Shown here in pieces: positions 1 to 7,649 of a stretch of DNA of 14,067 nucleotides. The stretch comes from DAIOFH01 sp036745875 (GTDB lineage: Bacteria; Planctomycetota; SZUA-567): positions 1 through 14,067 of the forward strand of contig DAIOFH010000101.1 of NCBI GenBank assembly GCA_036745875.1, in the 5' to 3' direction. The translations under genes and the position numbers were made by a program. The notes below the pieces were generated by a model that made no database searches, was not told where the DNA came from, and saw only the letters and a program-made list of their open reading frames with translations. Numbering within the stretch: the stretch's first letter is position 1; each line of letters opens with the position of its first letter.

Positions 1-105
1 AAGCGTTCGCAGCTGCCGGGATCCAGGTCGCCTTGCCTCCGCTACGGGGCAAACGTAGTTGCACTCCCAAAAATAGTCATGCACTGTGGGGTGGGAGGAG
101 TAAAT
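1..105. other. Left-edge non-coding stretch with a short hairpin
   Basis: No convincing coding sequence is seen between the window edge and the end of the DUF1847 gene. Positions 34-53 can form a 7-bp stem (TTGCCTC against GGGGCAA, one G-T wobble) with a 6-base loop. No T-tract follows on either strand, so I do not call it an intrinsic terminator. The pieces CCGGGA, GGT-GC and CTTGCC at positions 17-38 loosely resemble part of the palindromic element at 10252-10337. The similarity is too short to prove a shared repeat family. Confidence 0.3.
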
Positions 106-747
106 CTACGACCCTTCATCAGGTGCAGGCAGCAGCTTTTTCTTGAGATATCCTTCGGCGCAATACACCGCACCGGCGGGATTGTGGGCAAGGACCCTGT
201 CTTTCGCAATCAGCGTCGTCACCGGCGCATCGGAATATTTGTAAAACAACGAATCATGTCCCACGCACAATCCGACAGCGACATTGAATTCGGTCTTGGC
301 CTGGTTGAGGAATGCCGCCTGTGCGATGGGGTTGCACATGGCTTCGAACTCTCCCGGGCGGAGATAATCGCTTTGGGGGATTTCCAGCGCCGATTTGTCG
401 ATGCCGCCCGTCTTGCAGACGATGGTGTCGACTTCAAAACCGAATTTCCGGAGAATGTCCGACACTACTTTCGCCTCGCGTTTGAGCCCGATGCAAAATG
501 CTATGCCAATACGCCTGTACCCCATCTTCCTGCAAAATTCCGCGACTTCCCTGAGGCGCGGCCATTCGCAATAGCCCGCAGCCTCGACAAAGGCGGAGGC
601 CTGGGAAAAGCGTGTATTGTCGTCGTCCTTGTAGCGCTCGAACGCCGCGGCCATGCTTTCGGCATCACGCATCGGGCAATTGGCGGGCGCGCCATCCTTG
701 TCGCCACCGCGGCAATTGGCGCTGGAACAGTGAGCACAGGTATACAT
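106..747 (-). CDS. DUF1847 family cysteine-rich (probably metal-binding) protein
   Basis: This 213-residue protein starts with ATG at 747 and stops with TAG at 106-108. It has eleven cysteines. The N-terminus carries a Cys4-x2-Cys7-x4-Cys12-x11-Cys24 cluster that looks like a zinc or other metal site. Further conserved-looking cysteines sit in FCIGLKREA (Cys85), VCKTGG (Cys111), MCNP (Cys138) and GLCVGHDSLF (Cys161). This pattern matches my memory of DUF1847, a family often labelled 'metal-binding protein' and frequent in anaerobes. No reaction is established for it as far as I know. There is no signal peptide or membrane segment, so it should be cytosolic. No good ribosome binding site precedes the ATG (the upstream bases are gggccccttc). 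It lies downstream of the EIIC-EAL gene on the same strand but is separated from it by about 300 bases holding a large inverted repeat, so co-transcription is doubtful. Confidence 0.85.
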   Translation of the reverse strand: MYTCAHCSSANCRGGDKDGAPANCPMRDAESMAAAFERYKDDDNTRFSQASAFVEAAGYCEWPRLREVAEFCRKMGYRRIGIAFCIGLKREAKVVSDILRKFGFEVDTIVCKTGGIDKSALEIPQSDYLRPGEFEAMCNPIAQAAFLNQAKTEFNVAVGLCVGHDSLFYKYSDAPVTTLIAKDRVLAHNPAGAVYCAEGYLKKKLLPAPDEGS

Positions 748-1047
748 GAAGGGGCCCGATCGAATGGCGTGGAAATAAGAATATTTACAAACAAGACAAC
801 GGATTAGAATGGCGCTTACATAAGGTCAATGCGAACATAACCCAACATTCTGTATCGAGTTAAAAGTTAAGAACGAAGAGTGAAGAGTTCTGGAAAATCC
901 TCACATTAATTAATTCGTTCGCTTCGCTCACTTTTACTGAAAACACTGCGAATTCAGAATAAGCGTGCGGAAGCACGCGGGTTCTCAATGTGAGATTTTC
1001 CAGTAACTCTTCACTCTTCACTTTTAGTTCTTAACTAATGATCGGCA
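748..1047. other. Intergenic gap between EIIC-EAL and DUF1847
   Basis: This 300-base gap is clearly more AT-rich than the flanking genes and has no credible open reading frame. Its main content is the inverted repeat at 864-1036. Bases 748-863 would be the upstream region of the DUF1847 gene. I looked for a promoter on the minus strand there and found only poor -35/-10 pairs, for example a TTGACC with no matching -10 at 17 bases. Confidence 0.5.
864..1036. repeat. Large imperfect inverted repeat (about 45-50 bp arms), MITE-like or complex hairpin
   Basis: The left arm (864-907) and right arm (987-1036) are inverted copies. Both read, in the same orientation, AGTTAAGAAC, then GAAGAGTGAAGAGTT, then CTGGAAAATC, then TCACATT. 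They differ by a 6-base insertion and two single-base indels or so. Each arm holds a tandem 7-mer, GAAGAGT. The 79-base centre contains a perfect small hairpin, GCGTGC-GGAA-GCACGC, at 963-978. The element starts 12 bases past the EIIC-EAL stop codon, so the transcript would fold into a long hairpin that could stop transcription or protect the 3' end. The arm length and AT-rich composition also fit a non-autonomous mobile element. No clear target-site duplication could be assigned. Confidence 0.75.
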
Positions 1048-3195
1048 TCAATAAATAACCGCGCCCTTGCGGATGTATTCTTCACACTCCTTGGCGCCCA
1101 GCGGCGGACTGAACAAATACCCCTGGATGGCCGTGCATCCAAGCGTCTGGAGCGCCTTCAACTGCTCCACATTGTCCACGAACTCGGCAAGCGGCATTAT
1201 TTTCAGCGTGTGGGACAATTCGGAAATGGTGAAAATGATTTCCGAACTATACCTGCTTGTCGCGACGTCCCTGGTCAGCACACGGTCCAGTTTCAGCACA
1301 TCTACGGGGAATTGCTTCAGGTAGACGAGGGAACTATGCCCCATGCCGAAGTCGTCAATCGCGAGCTTGACGCCGAGGTTATGGATTTTCTGCAGCAATT
1401 CCGTCTTGTCGCTTTCAGGGCCGAGGGCCGTGGATTCCGTCACCTCCACCTCCAGCTTCTCCGGGGGCAGACTGTAGCCCCTGAGGAGGTCGGAGATTTC
1501 GGTGACAATGTCGTCATTGTCCAACTGGTTTACCGAAAGGTTGACTGACATCGTCACATCGGTGAGCCCGCCCTGCCGCCACATAGCGAGGCGGTGGCAC
1601 GCTTCATCAAGCGCCCATGAACCAAGCTTCTTGATAAGTCCCGATTCCTCGGCAAGGGTGATGAACAACCCTGGCGGGATGCGGCCGAGATGCGAGTGGT
1701 TCCAGCGCATCAACGCTTCGACGCCGAATATCTTGCCGGTGAGGCTGTCCACCTGGGGTTGATATTCAAGGAACAGTTCGTCCTTTTTCACTGCCAGGGC
1801 AAGGTCGTTGGCGAGGGAGCGCGACAACGCCTTCGCCTCCGGAGTGACGAAATAGCCGTCTTTCCCGATATTTTCGCTGTACCCCGGCATCAACTCGCTG
1901 AACGCCTGTTTGAAGCGCAGGCGCTTCATCTTGTCGGCAAGCCTGACGAACGGCATATAGATGGCGACGCCGATGATCATGTTCGCCAACTGGAGTATGG
2001 TTCCCGCAATAGAGCCGGTGGCGGTCCAACCGCTAATAAAAACGGTGGCGGTCCATTCGACAGGGTGGGTTGTATAGGGCACCCAGCCGCTCGCCATGGC
2101 GAAATAGGAGGTGAAGATGGTCACCGCCGGAACTGCCACGAAAGGAATGAGGAAAATCGGGTTCAGCACAATGGGGAAACCGAAAATCATGATCTCATTT
2201 ATATTGAACAACGCGGGCAACAAGGACAGCTGGGAAATCTTCCTCATACTGCCGGTGCGACTGGCGATCATGCAGGCGATGATGAGGCAGATGCTGGATC
2301 CCGAGCCTCCCATGGCGATGAAAACATCGAAGAATGTCTTGGTGAAAATAAACTGGGGCGCTTCCCCGGCGGCGACAGCTTCCATGTTCGCAGTCATGGC
2401 GGTGGCGTATATGGAAGTTGTGACCGGCTCCATGAGGTTGGAACCATGGATGCCGAGGAACCAGAAGGCATGGCGGACAAGCGTGTACAGCTGCGCCGTC
2501 CAGAACGTATTGCCCATTTCCTGAAACGGCTGCGACAGCAGGCGGTAAAAACTGTCGTGGAGATCGGCGATCCCCAGCATCAGGGAAAACCATTTGACCA
2601 GGGCGAAAAAAACGATGGTCAACAGACCGGGCAACATGGCGCTGAAAGCATGCGGTATGGACGGGTCGGCCTCTTCCGAATAGAAGGAGATGTTGAGCCA
2701 GGATATTTTTCTCAAGGTGAAAAACAGCGAAGTGGAAACAAAGGCCACGATAATGGCGATAAACAAACCGTGGATCCCCAGCCAGAAGAACGGCAACGCC
2801 GCACCTTCCATCACCGGCTGGACGACCGTTATCAACGCGGCCAGGCTGACAAGGGAGACGACAATGGGGTTGATTTCCCGGCTGGAGTTATTGTTGTTAT
2901 GATATTCGACAAGGCTATGGCTGATCGTGATAACCATAACCACCGAAAGTAGATTGAAAGCGCCATTTTGGATAAAAACGCTTACGAGCCGCCAGTTTGC
3001 ACCGAGCAGGCTTTCCATGAATGCGCTATAGCCCGGCAATGGGAAATTGGCCAGGAGAACGGCGAACGATCCGGCCATTACCAACGGAAGAGTCAGTGTC
3101 AGGCCGTTACGTATCGCTTTCAGTTGCGAGTTCGCGATTAATTTTTCAAAAACCGCTATCATGGCTGCCAGCCAGCGGCCTTCAGATTTCTCCAC
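1048..3195 (-). CDS. PTS EIIC (lactose/cellobiose-type) permease domain fused to EAL cyclic-di-GMP phosphodiesterase
   Basis: This 715-residue fusion protein has an integral-membrane N-terminal half and a cytosolic C-terminal half. Residues about 12-425 are an EIIC sugar permease: multiple hydrophobic spans, WFLGIHGSNLMEPV (246-258), GGSGSSICL (296-304) and the family core NINEIMIFGFPIVLNPIFLI around Glu334. Residues about 460-712 are an EAL domain with the expected metal- and substrate-binding residues: EAL with Glu493, Asn552, the EVTES motif (584-588), Asp614-Asp615 of DDFG, Lys636, Glu671 and Gln691. It should therefore be an active hydrolase of cyclic-di-GMP to pGpG. No EIIA or EIIB gene is in the window, so the EIIC part could transport sugar with partners encoded elsewhere, or act as a sugar sensor. 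The start is GTG at 3195, preceded by AAGGA at 9 bases. ATG at 3162 (residue 12) is a reasonable alternative, since EIIC homologues begin near there. Confidence 0.93.
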   Translation of the reverse strand: MEKSEGRWLAAMIAVFEKLIANSQLKAIRNGLTLTLPLVMAGSFAVLLANFPLPGYSAFMESLLGANWRLVSVFIQNGAFNLLSVVMVITISHSLVEYHNNNNSSREINPIVVSLVSLAALITVVQPVMEGAALPFFWLGIHGLFIAIIVAFVSTSLFFTLRKISWLNISFYSEEADPSIPHAFSAMLPGLLTIVFFALVKWFSLMLGIADLHDSFYRLLSQPFQEMGNTFWTAQLYTLVRHAFWFLGIHGSNLMEPVTTSIYATAMTANMEAVAAGEAPQFIFTKTFFDVFIAMGGSGSSICLIIACMIASRTGSMRKISQLSLLPALFNINEIMIFGFPIVLNPIFLIPFVAVPAVTIFTSYFAMASGWVPYTTHPVEWTATVFISGWTATGSIAGTILQLANMIIGVAIYMPFVRLADKMKRLRFKQAFSELMPGYSENIGKDGYFVTPEAKALSRSLANDLALAVKKDELFLEYQPQVDSLTGKIFGVEALMRWNHSHLGRIPPGLFITLAEESGLIKKLGSWALDEACHRLAMWRQGGLTDVTMSVNLSVNQLDNDDIVTEISDLLRGYSLPPEKLEVEVTESTALGPESDKTELLQKIHNLGVKLAIDDFGMGHSSLVYLKQFPVDVLKLDRVLTRDVATSRYSSEIIFTISELSHTLKIMPLAEFVDNVEQLKALQTLGCTAIQGYLFSPPLGAKECEEYIRKGAVIY

Positions 3196-3314
3196 AGTTC
3201 ACGATCCTTCGTAATTGTTTACAAACCGTAAAATGAGTATACGTTTTCAGAAAGAATCCTTCCCTCGAAAACCGGGAATTATTTAACCACAGTAAAACAG
3301 TGAGGATTCCCTAT

Positions 3315-3344
3315 ATATTAAACACTATTTATAGCAGTAAACAA
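3315..3344 (-). promoter_or_regulatory. Putative sigma70-type promoter for the EIIC-EAL gene
   Basis: On the minus strand, TTGTTT (3339-3344) and TAATAT (3315-3320) are spaced by 18 bases, in an AT-rich stretch just after the glgP terminator. The transcript would have a leader of about 110 bases. The leader has short complementary pairs (GAATCC with GGATTC, and TTCCC with GGGAA) that could fold, but no known riboswitch was recognised. Confidence 0.5.
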
Positions 3345-3363
3345 CCAAATTTCTCCTGGGGCA

Positions 3364-3402
3364 AGAAAAACGCCGGGCCACCCGTGGCGACCCGGCGAAA
3401 AA
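3364..3402 (-). terminator. Strong rho-independent terminator after glgP
   Basis: About 23 bases past the glgP stop codon the minus strand can form a perfect 7-bp G+C stem (CGCCGGG with CCCGGCG, 3371-3397). The loop can itself pair (GCCAC with GTGGC). A run of T follows directly (TTTTTC, 3365-3370). An A-run on the other side makes it potentially bidirectional. It separates glgP from the downstream EIIC-EAL gene, which has its own candidate promoter. Confidence 0.9.
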
Positions 3403-3420
3403 TTTGCCTGCGATTCAACG

Positions 3421-5955
3421 TCAGGAAATGTCGTCGTTGTTGCGGGCCTCAACAATGGTGTGCGATCTTTTAACCTTAAGATCCAAAGGATGTTGCGGCG
3501 TATTCCAGATTTCCTTGGCATACTCCAGAATCGTCCTGTCGGACGAGAACTTCCCCGAACGCGCCGTGTTGAGAATAGATTTTCTGGTCCACAGGTTCTT
3601 GTCAGCATACTCGCCCTGCAGCTTCCGGTGGGCATCGGCATAGGACTGCAGGTCGGCGATGATCATGTACCTGTCTCCCCACTCCAAGAGGGACTTACGG
3701 ATCGGTTCGAATATCTGTCCCTCGCCGACCGAGAAATGTCCACCAAAGAGGAGGTCGAGCGCTTCCTTGATTTCCGGGTTCGCCTCGTACATGGCGTAGG
3801 GGTCGTAGTGGCTGGAGAGTTCCTTCGCCTCTTCGGCGTTGAGGCCGAAGATGTACATGTTTTCCGAGCCGACCTCTTCCATGATTTCGATGTTCGCGCC
3901 GTCAAGGGTACCGATCGTGAGGGAGCCGTTCAACATGAACTTCATGTTGCCGGTGCCCGACGCTTCGGTGCCGGCGGTGGAAATCTGCTCCGACACATCC
4001 GTCGCGGGGATGATCTTTTCCGCCAGGGATACGCGGTAGTTCGGCAGGAAATACACCTTCAGGCGCTCGCCGATGGCGGGGTCGTTGTTGACCACATTGG
4101 CGATATTGTTGATGAGCTTGATGATCAGCTTCGCCATTTCATAGCCCGGGGCCGCCTTCGCTCCGAAAATGAAGGTCTGGGGAGTCCAGGGCATGTCCGG
4201 ATTTTTCCGCAGGCGGTTGTAAAGCATGATGATATGCAGAGCGTTCATCAATTGGCGCTTGTACTCGTGCAGACGCTTGACCTGCGTGTCGAAGATGGAA
4301 TCCGGGTTGAGTACAAAGCCGATATCCTGCTTGACGTGGTCTATGAGGGCCAGCTTGGCCTGGCGGCGCGTTTCGCGGAAGCGCTCCTGGAAGGAGGAGT
4401 CGTCCGCGAACTTTTCCAGACCGCGCAGATCGTCCAGGTTGGTGATCCAACCAGGCCCGATAGTGTCGGTGATCAATTTGGCCAGCGGCGGGTTGGCCTT
4501 GAGGAGCCAGCGGCGCTGGGTGATGCCGTTTGTCTTCGAATTGAAGCGTTCCGGGAACATGTCGGCGAAATCAGGCACGACGCGGCTCTTGAGAAGCTCG
4601 GTGTGGATCGCGGCGACGCCGTTCGTTGAATGCGATCCGACGATGCACAGGTTCGCCATCCGGATCTGCTTCGGCTCCGTTTCCTCGACAAGGCTCATGC
4701 GGGACAGCTTGCCGACATCGCCGGGGAATGAAATGGCGACCTTTTGCATAAAGTCGTAATTGATGTTGTAGATAATCTGCAGGTGGCGCGGCAGCAGCTT
4801 CTCCATCATCGGCACAGGCCACTTTTCCAGGGCTTCCGGCATGAGGGTGTGGTTGGTGTAGCCGAGAGAGCGGACCGTGATGTCCCAGGCCTGTTCAGGC
4901 TCGAGGTTTTCCTGGTCCATGAGGAGACGCATCAGTTCCGGCACCGCCAATGACGGGTGGGTGTCGTTCATCTGGATGGCGACGCGCTCGGGGAAGCGGT
5001 CCCACGGCTCCTTGTCGTGCTTGAAGCGCCGGACGACGTCCCAGAGGGAGCAGGCGACGAAAAGGTACTGCTGCTTGAGGCGCAGTTCCTTGCCGGTGTA
5101 GTGCAGGTCGTTCGGGTAGAGGACCTTGGTCAGGTTTTCCGCATCGGTCTTGGATGCTATCGACGCGACGTAGTCGCCGCGGTTGAAGTCGTCGAAATCG
5201 AAGTCTTCGGTGGAACGCGCGGACCACAGGCGGAGGGTGTTGACGGTGTTTCCGCCGTAACCGACGATGGGGGTGTCGTACGCCATGCCGAGGACGGGCT
5301 TGGCGTCGACCCAGCGGTAGCGGGTGCGGCCGTTTTCGGTCCATTGCTCGACCCGACCCTCAAAACGTACTGGGATCAGGAGTTCGGGCCTGGCGATTTC
5401 CCAGGGGAAGCCGCTCTGAAGCCAGTCGTCCGGGTGTTCGACCTGGTAGCCGTTTTCGATTGTCTGGCGGAAGATGCCGTAGTTGTAGCGCAAACCGTAG
5501 CCCATGGCGGGTATCTGGAGGGTGGCCATGGAGTCGAGGAAACAGGCGGCGAGACGGCCGAGGCCGCCGTTGCCGAGGCCGGCGTCGACTTCGACGTTCC
5601 GGAGCTCCTCCCAGTCGATGCCGAGCTCATCCATCGCCTTGTCGACGGCGTCGTCGAGCTTGAAATTGATGACATTGTTCCCGAGCGCCCGTCCCATCAG
5701 GAATTCCAGCGAAAGATAATACACACGCTTGACGTGGTCGTCGTGGTGCGACTGCTGTGTTTCGATCCAGCGGTCGATGAGCCTGTCGCGTATGGTTCTG
5801 GCGAGGGCGAAATAGCGGTTGTGCTTGGTGGCGGTGTATCTGTCGCGGGCCAAGTCGTATTTGAGGTGTTCGGCATAATCCAGTTGAATCGATTTCGGGT
5901 TGGTGCCCTGGCGTGTGCTCATTTCGTGTGGCGATAATTCCTGATTTTCCATCAT
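3421..5955 (-). CDS. glgP: Glycogen/starch/maltodextrin phosphorylase
   Basis: This 844-residue enzyme of the GT35 family releases glucose 1-phosphate from the non-reducing ends of alpha-1,4-glucans, using phosphate and a pyridoxal phosphate cofactor. Its length is normal for the family. It shows HVKRVYYLSLEFLMGR near the N-terminus, DAGLGNGGLGRLAACFLDS, MNDTHPSLAVPE, the QVKRLHEYKRQ stretch and EASGTGNMKF, where the lysine (about residue 672) is the expected cofactor-binding lysine. The frame is open to 5997, but AGGAG (5961-5965) lies 5 bases before ATG 5955 and 8 bases before ATG 5952, so one of these adjacent codons is the start. The eukaryotic N-terminal phosphorylation region is absent. 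The gene is probably transcribed alone, between a promoter at 6062-6090 and a terminator at 3364-3402. Upstream is a diguanylate cyclase gene and downstream the EIIC-EAL gene. Confidence 0.97.
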   Translation of the reverse strand: MMENQELSPHEMSTRQGTNPKSIQLDYAEHLKYDLARDRYTATKHNRYFALARTIRDRLIDRWIETQQSHHDDHVKRVYYLSLEFLMGRALGNNVINFKLDDAVDKAMDELGIDWEELRNVEVDAGLGNGGLGRLAACFLDSMATLQIPAMGYGLRYNYGIFRQTIENGYQVEHPDDWLQSGFPWEIARPELLIPVRFEGRVEQWTENGRTRYRWVDAKPVLGMAYDTPIVGYGGNTVNTLRLWSARSTEDFDFDDFNRGDYVASIASKTDAENLTKVLYPNDLHYTGKELRLKQQYLFVACSLWDVVRRFKHDKEPWDRFPERVAIQMNDTHPSLAVPELMRLLMDQENLEPEQAWDITVRSLGYTNHTLMPEALEKWPVPMMEKLLPRHLQIIYNINYDFMQKVAISFPGDVGKLSRMSLVEETEPKQIRMANLCIVGSHSTNGVAAIHTELLKSRVVPDFADMFPERFNSKTNGITQRRWLLKANPPLAKLITDTIGPGWITNLDDLRGLEKFADDSSFQERFRETRRQAKLALIDHVKQDIGFVLNPDSIFDTQVKRLHEYKRQLMNALHIIMLYNRLRKNPDMPWTPQTFIFGAKAAPGYEMAKLIIKLINNIANVVNNDPAIGERLKVYFLPNYRVSLAEKIIPATDVSEQISTAGTEASGTGNMKFMLNGSLTIGTLDGANIEIMEEVGSENMYIFGLNAEEAKELSSHYDPYAMYEANPEIKEALDLLFGGHFSVGEGQIFEPIRKSLLEWGDRYMIIADLQSYADAHRKLQGEYADKNLWTRKSILNTARSGKFSSDRTILEYAKEIWNTPQHPLDLKVKRSHTIVEARNNDDIS

Positions 5956-6002
5956 GTATTCTCCTGTCAAGAGTATGCTGCGTCTGGCATCTTTCAACTA
6001 TT

Positions 6003-6020
6003 TTCGGATGGAAATCCGAA
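6003..6020 (-). promoter_or_regulatory. Perfect 7-bp hairpin in the glgP leader
   Basis: TTCGGAT (6003-6009), a GGAA loop on the plus strand (TTCC in the transcript) and ATCCGAA (6014-6020) form a perfect stem in the 5' leader of glgP, 48 bases before the start codon. No T-run follows, so it is not a terminator. It could stabilise the mRNA or serve as a binding site. Function is unknown. Confidence 0.45.
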
Positions 6021-6061
6021 GAGTAAACACATAAAGATAGGGGATTGGTTCAATATGAGGC

Positions 6062-6090
6062 ATTATATCGAAACAATTTGCCATTGCAAA
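6062..6090 (-). promoter_or_regulatory. Putative sigma70 promoter for glgP
   Basis: On the minus strand a perfect TATAAT (6062-6067) lies 17 bases from TTTGCA (6085-6090, four of six matches to the -35 consensus). The start of transcription would fall near 6055, giving a leader of about 100 bases that contains the hairpin at 6003-6020. Confidence 0.6.
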
Positions 6091-6146
6091 CCAAAACGAC
6101 AGTGAAGCGTTGTTTCCTTCGGGGTGTGGGCATATGCCTCGAGTGT

Positions 6147-7502
6147 TTAAGAATTGTCCTGATAGGCGACAATCATATCCCTGCCGGCGGCTTTCCCCTT
6201 GTATAGCGCCTGATCGGCTTTCTTGATTATATCTTCCACCCCCCAGCCGGATTGCAGGGCTGCGAGGCCGAAGGTCGCCGTCATGGTAAAAACATTGTTA
6301 CCATGGCGGATTTGTTCGGCCTTGAGCTGTTCGCGAATGCGCTCGAAACAGGGGATGGCGCCCGCGAGGTCGGTCTCCGGCAGGATAACCCCAAACTCCT
6401 CCCCTCCGTAGCGCCCGACGATATCGGAGCCGCGCGCTTCATGTTTCAAAATCGCGGCAAAGCGCCGTAGCGCCTCGTCTCCGGCCTGATGGCCGTATTT
6501 GTCGTTGATGCGCTTGAAATGGTCGAGGTCGGCCATGCAAAAAGTCAGTTGGCGCTGATGCCGCGAACTGAGCGCCCAGTATTCCTCCAGCCGATCGGAG
6601 AGGAACGCCCTGTTAAGGAGGCCGGTGAGCGCGTCATGGCTGGCGGCGAACTGCAGTTGCTCCTCGAGTTTTTTCTGGTCGTTGATGTTTTCCATCAAGG
6701 CGATCAGCGCGTATTCGCCGTCGCCGTTTTCATGGGCCGTGAGCGTTATGTACTCCCAGTCGGTCGATCCGTCCTTGTTGATGAAACGCATCTGCCTGAC
6801 GATGCGTTTCATCTTGAGGCGGCGTATCTTTTCGATCATGCCCCGCAGTTCGGGCCTATCCTCGCCGCTGACGAAATCCAGGATGTTTTTTCCCAGGAGT
6901 TCCCTCCGGGAGTAGCCGCTGATTTGAACCCAGCTGGGATTGACGCGTTTCAAAATCCCATCCTGGTCGGCAATGCCTATTCCGATTCCGACGTTATTGA
7001 AGATCATCCGGAACTGCTTCTCCGAGCGTTGCCGCCGGATCGCCTCCTGCTTTATGCGCGTGATCTCCATCCTCACCCCGATGGCGCGCATGGGTTTTCC
7101 CGACAGGTCGCGGTCAATCCTGTTGACTGTCGAAATATACCAGCGCCAGGCGCCGTCTTCCTGGCGTTCGCGGTATTCGAACCAGAAAGGCTGGCGTGAG
7201 TCGCCGTGTTCTTTCCAAATATTTTTCACCGACTCGAAATCGTCGGGATGGACAATGTTTTTCCAATGCGACGAAGGAATGCCGAAATCGGTGACGTTCG
7301 GGTCGTATCGGGCGATCTTATCCTCCAGATAAAAGAACCTTTCCTTCTTGAAATCGTATTCCCATATCGACGCACCGACTGCATCGATAAAATCATGCAT
7401 CAGCCTGTCGCTGACGACATAGTTGACGCTGCCGACATCGCCGCCAAAAAGAAAGGAAGGAGCGCTCTCGCTGACACGTGATTTGCCTCTCGCGGTAGAC
7501 AT
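6147..7502 (-). CDS. PAS-PAS-GGDEF diguanylate cyclase
   Basis: This 451-residue protein should make cyclic-di-GMP from two GTP. Two PAS sensory domains (about residues 36-148 and 157-275) precede a GGDEF domain (about 282-448). The first has the WEYDFKKERFFYLED and HPDDFESVKNIW features of PAS_3-type domains; the second has GIADQDGILKRVNPSWVQISGYSRRELLG. The catalytic motif is GGEEF (366-370), with metal-binding Asp325 and Asn333 in ADLDHFKRINDKYGH. An RxxD inhibitory site (Arg357 to Asp360) lies five residues before GGEEF, so product inhibition is expected. No membrane span or signal peptide is seen, so it senses something inside the cell. I chose ATG 7502 because GGAG lies 11 bases before it. 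The frame extends to a TTG at 7592, which would place codons over the likely promoter. It sits directly upstream of glgP on the same strand. Confidence 0.93.
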   Translation of the reverse strand: MSTARGKSRVSESAPSFLFGGDVGSVNYVVSDRLMHDFIDAVGASIWEYDFKKERFFYLEDKIARYDPNVTDFGIPSSHWKNIVHPDDFESVKNIWKEHGDSRQPFWFEYRERQEDGAWRWYISTVNRIDRDLSGKPMRAIGVRMEITRIKQEAIRRQRSEKQFRMIFNNVGIGIGIADQDGILKRVNPSWVQISGYSRRELLGKNILDFVSGEDRPELRGMIEKIRRLKMKRIVRQMRFINKDGSTDWEYITLTAHENGDGEYALIALMENINDQKKLEEQLQFAASHDALTGLLNRAFLSDRLEEYWALSSRHQRQLTFCMADLDHFKRINDKYGHQAGDEALRRFAAILKHEARGSDIVGRYGGEEFGVILPETDLAGAIPCFERIREQLKAEQIRHGNNVFTMTATFGLAALQSGWGVEDIIKKADQALYKGKAAGRDMIVAYQDNS

Positions 7503-7597
7503 GAGTGGTGTTTCTCCGGGTATAAAACATGACAAAAAAATACCGAATACTCCCTGGTTCGCAAAGAGCCTTGTCCTCTGCGTCCCAGTCAATATTC

Positions 7598-7606
7598 AGT
7601 ATATCA
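7598..7606 (-). promoter_or_regulatory. Putative extended -10 promoter for the diguanylate cyclase gene
   Basis: On the minus strand TGATATACT is a TG-N-TATACT extended -10 element with no good -35. It lies in the 147-base gap after the metalloprotease gene and about 96 bases before the chosen start codon. It would allow this gene to be expressed separately from the metalloprotease gene. Confidence 0.4.
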
Positions 7607-7649
7607 TGCAAAATGCCGGAAAGAGTGCGGATCTCGCAACGGCCATATT

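Noticed and set aside
79..807. Long plus-strand open frame covering the DUF1847 gene
   Set aside because: It is antisense to a clear family match, and its own translation shows no recognisable domain.
864..1036. CRISPR array
   Set aside because: There are only two arms in opposite orientation, not regularly spaced direct repeats with unique spacers.
1690..2952. 420-codon plus-strand open frame opposite the EIIC-EAL gene
   Set aside because: The translation is a low-complexity mix rich in charged residues and glycine, as expected from reading a G+C-rich gene backwards. The minus-strand frame carries the real domains.
3460..5937. Two long plus-strand open frames (3460-4629 and 4957-5937) opposite glgP
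   Set aside because: They lie wholly within glgP and have no domain features. They are shadows caused by codon bias.
6129..6138. 10-bp palindrome GGCATATGCC after the diguanylate cyclase gene
   Set aside because: It is short, has no loop or T-run, and could occur by chance, so it is not called a terminator or operator.
7503..7592. Longer start (TTG 7592) for the diguanylate cyclase
   Set aside because: It would place codons close to the -10 element, and a ribosome binding site precedes ATG 7502. The extra 30 residues add no domain.
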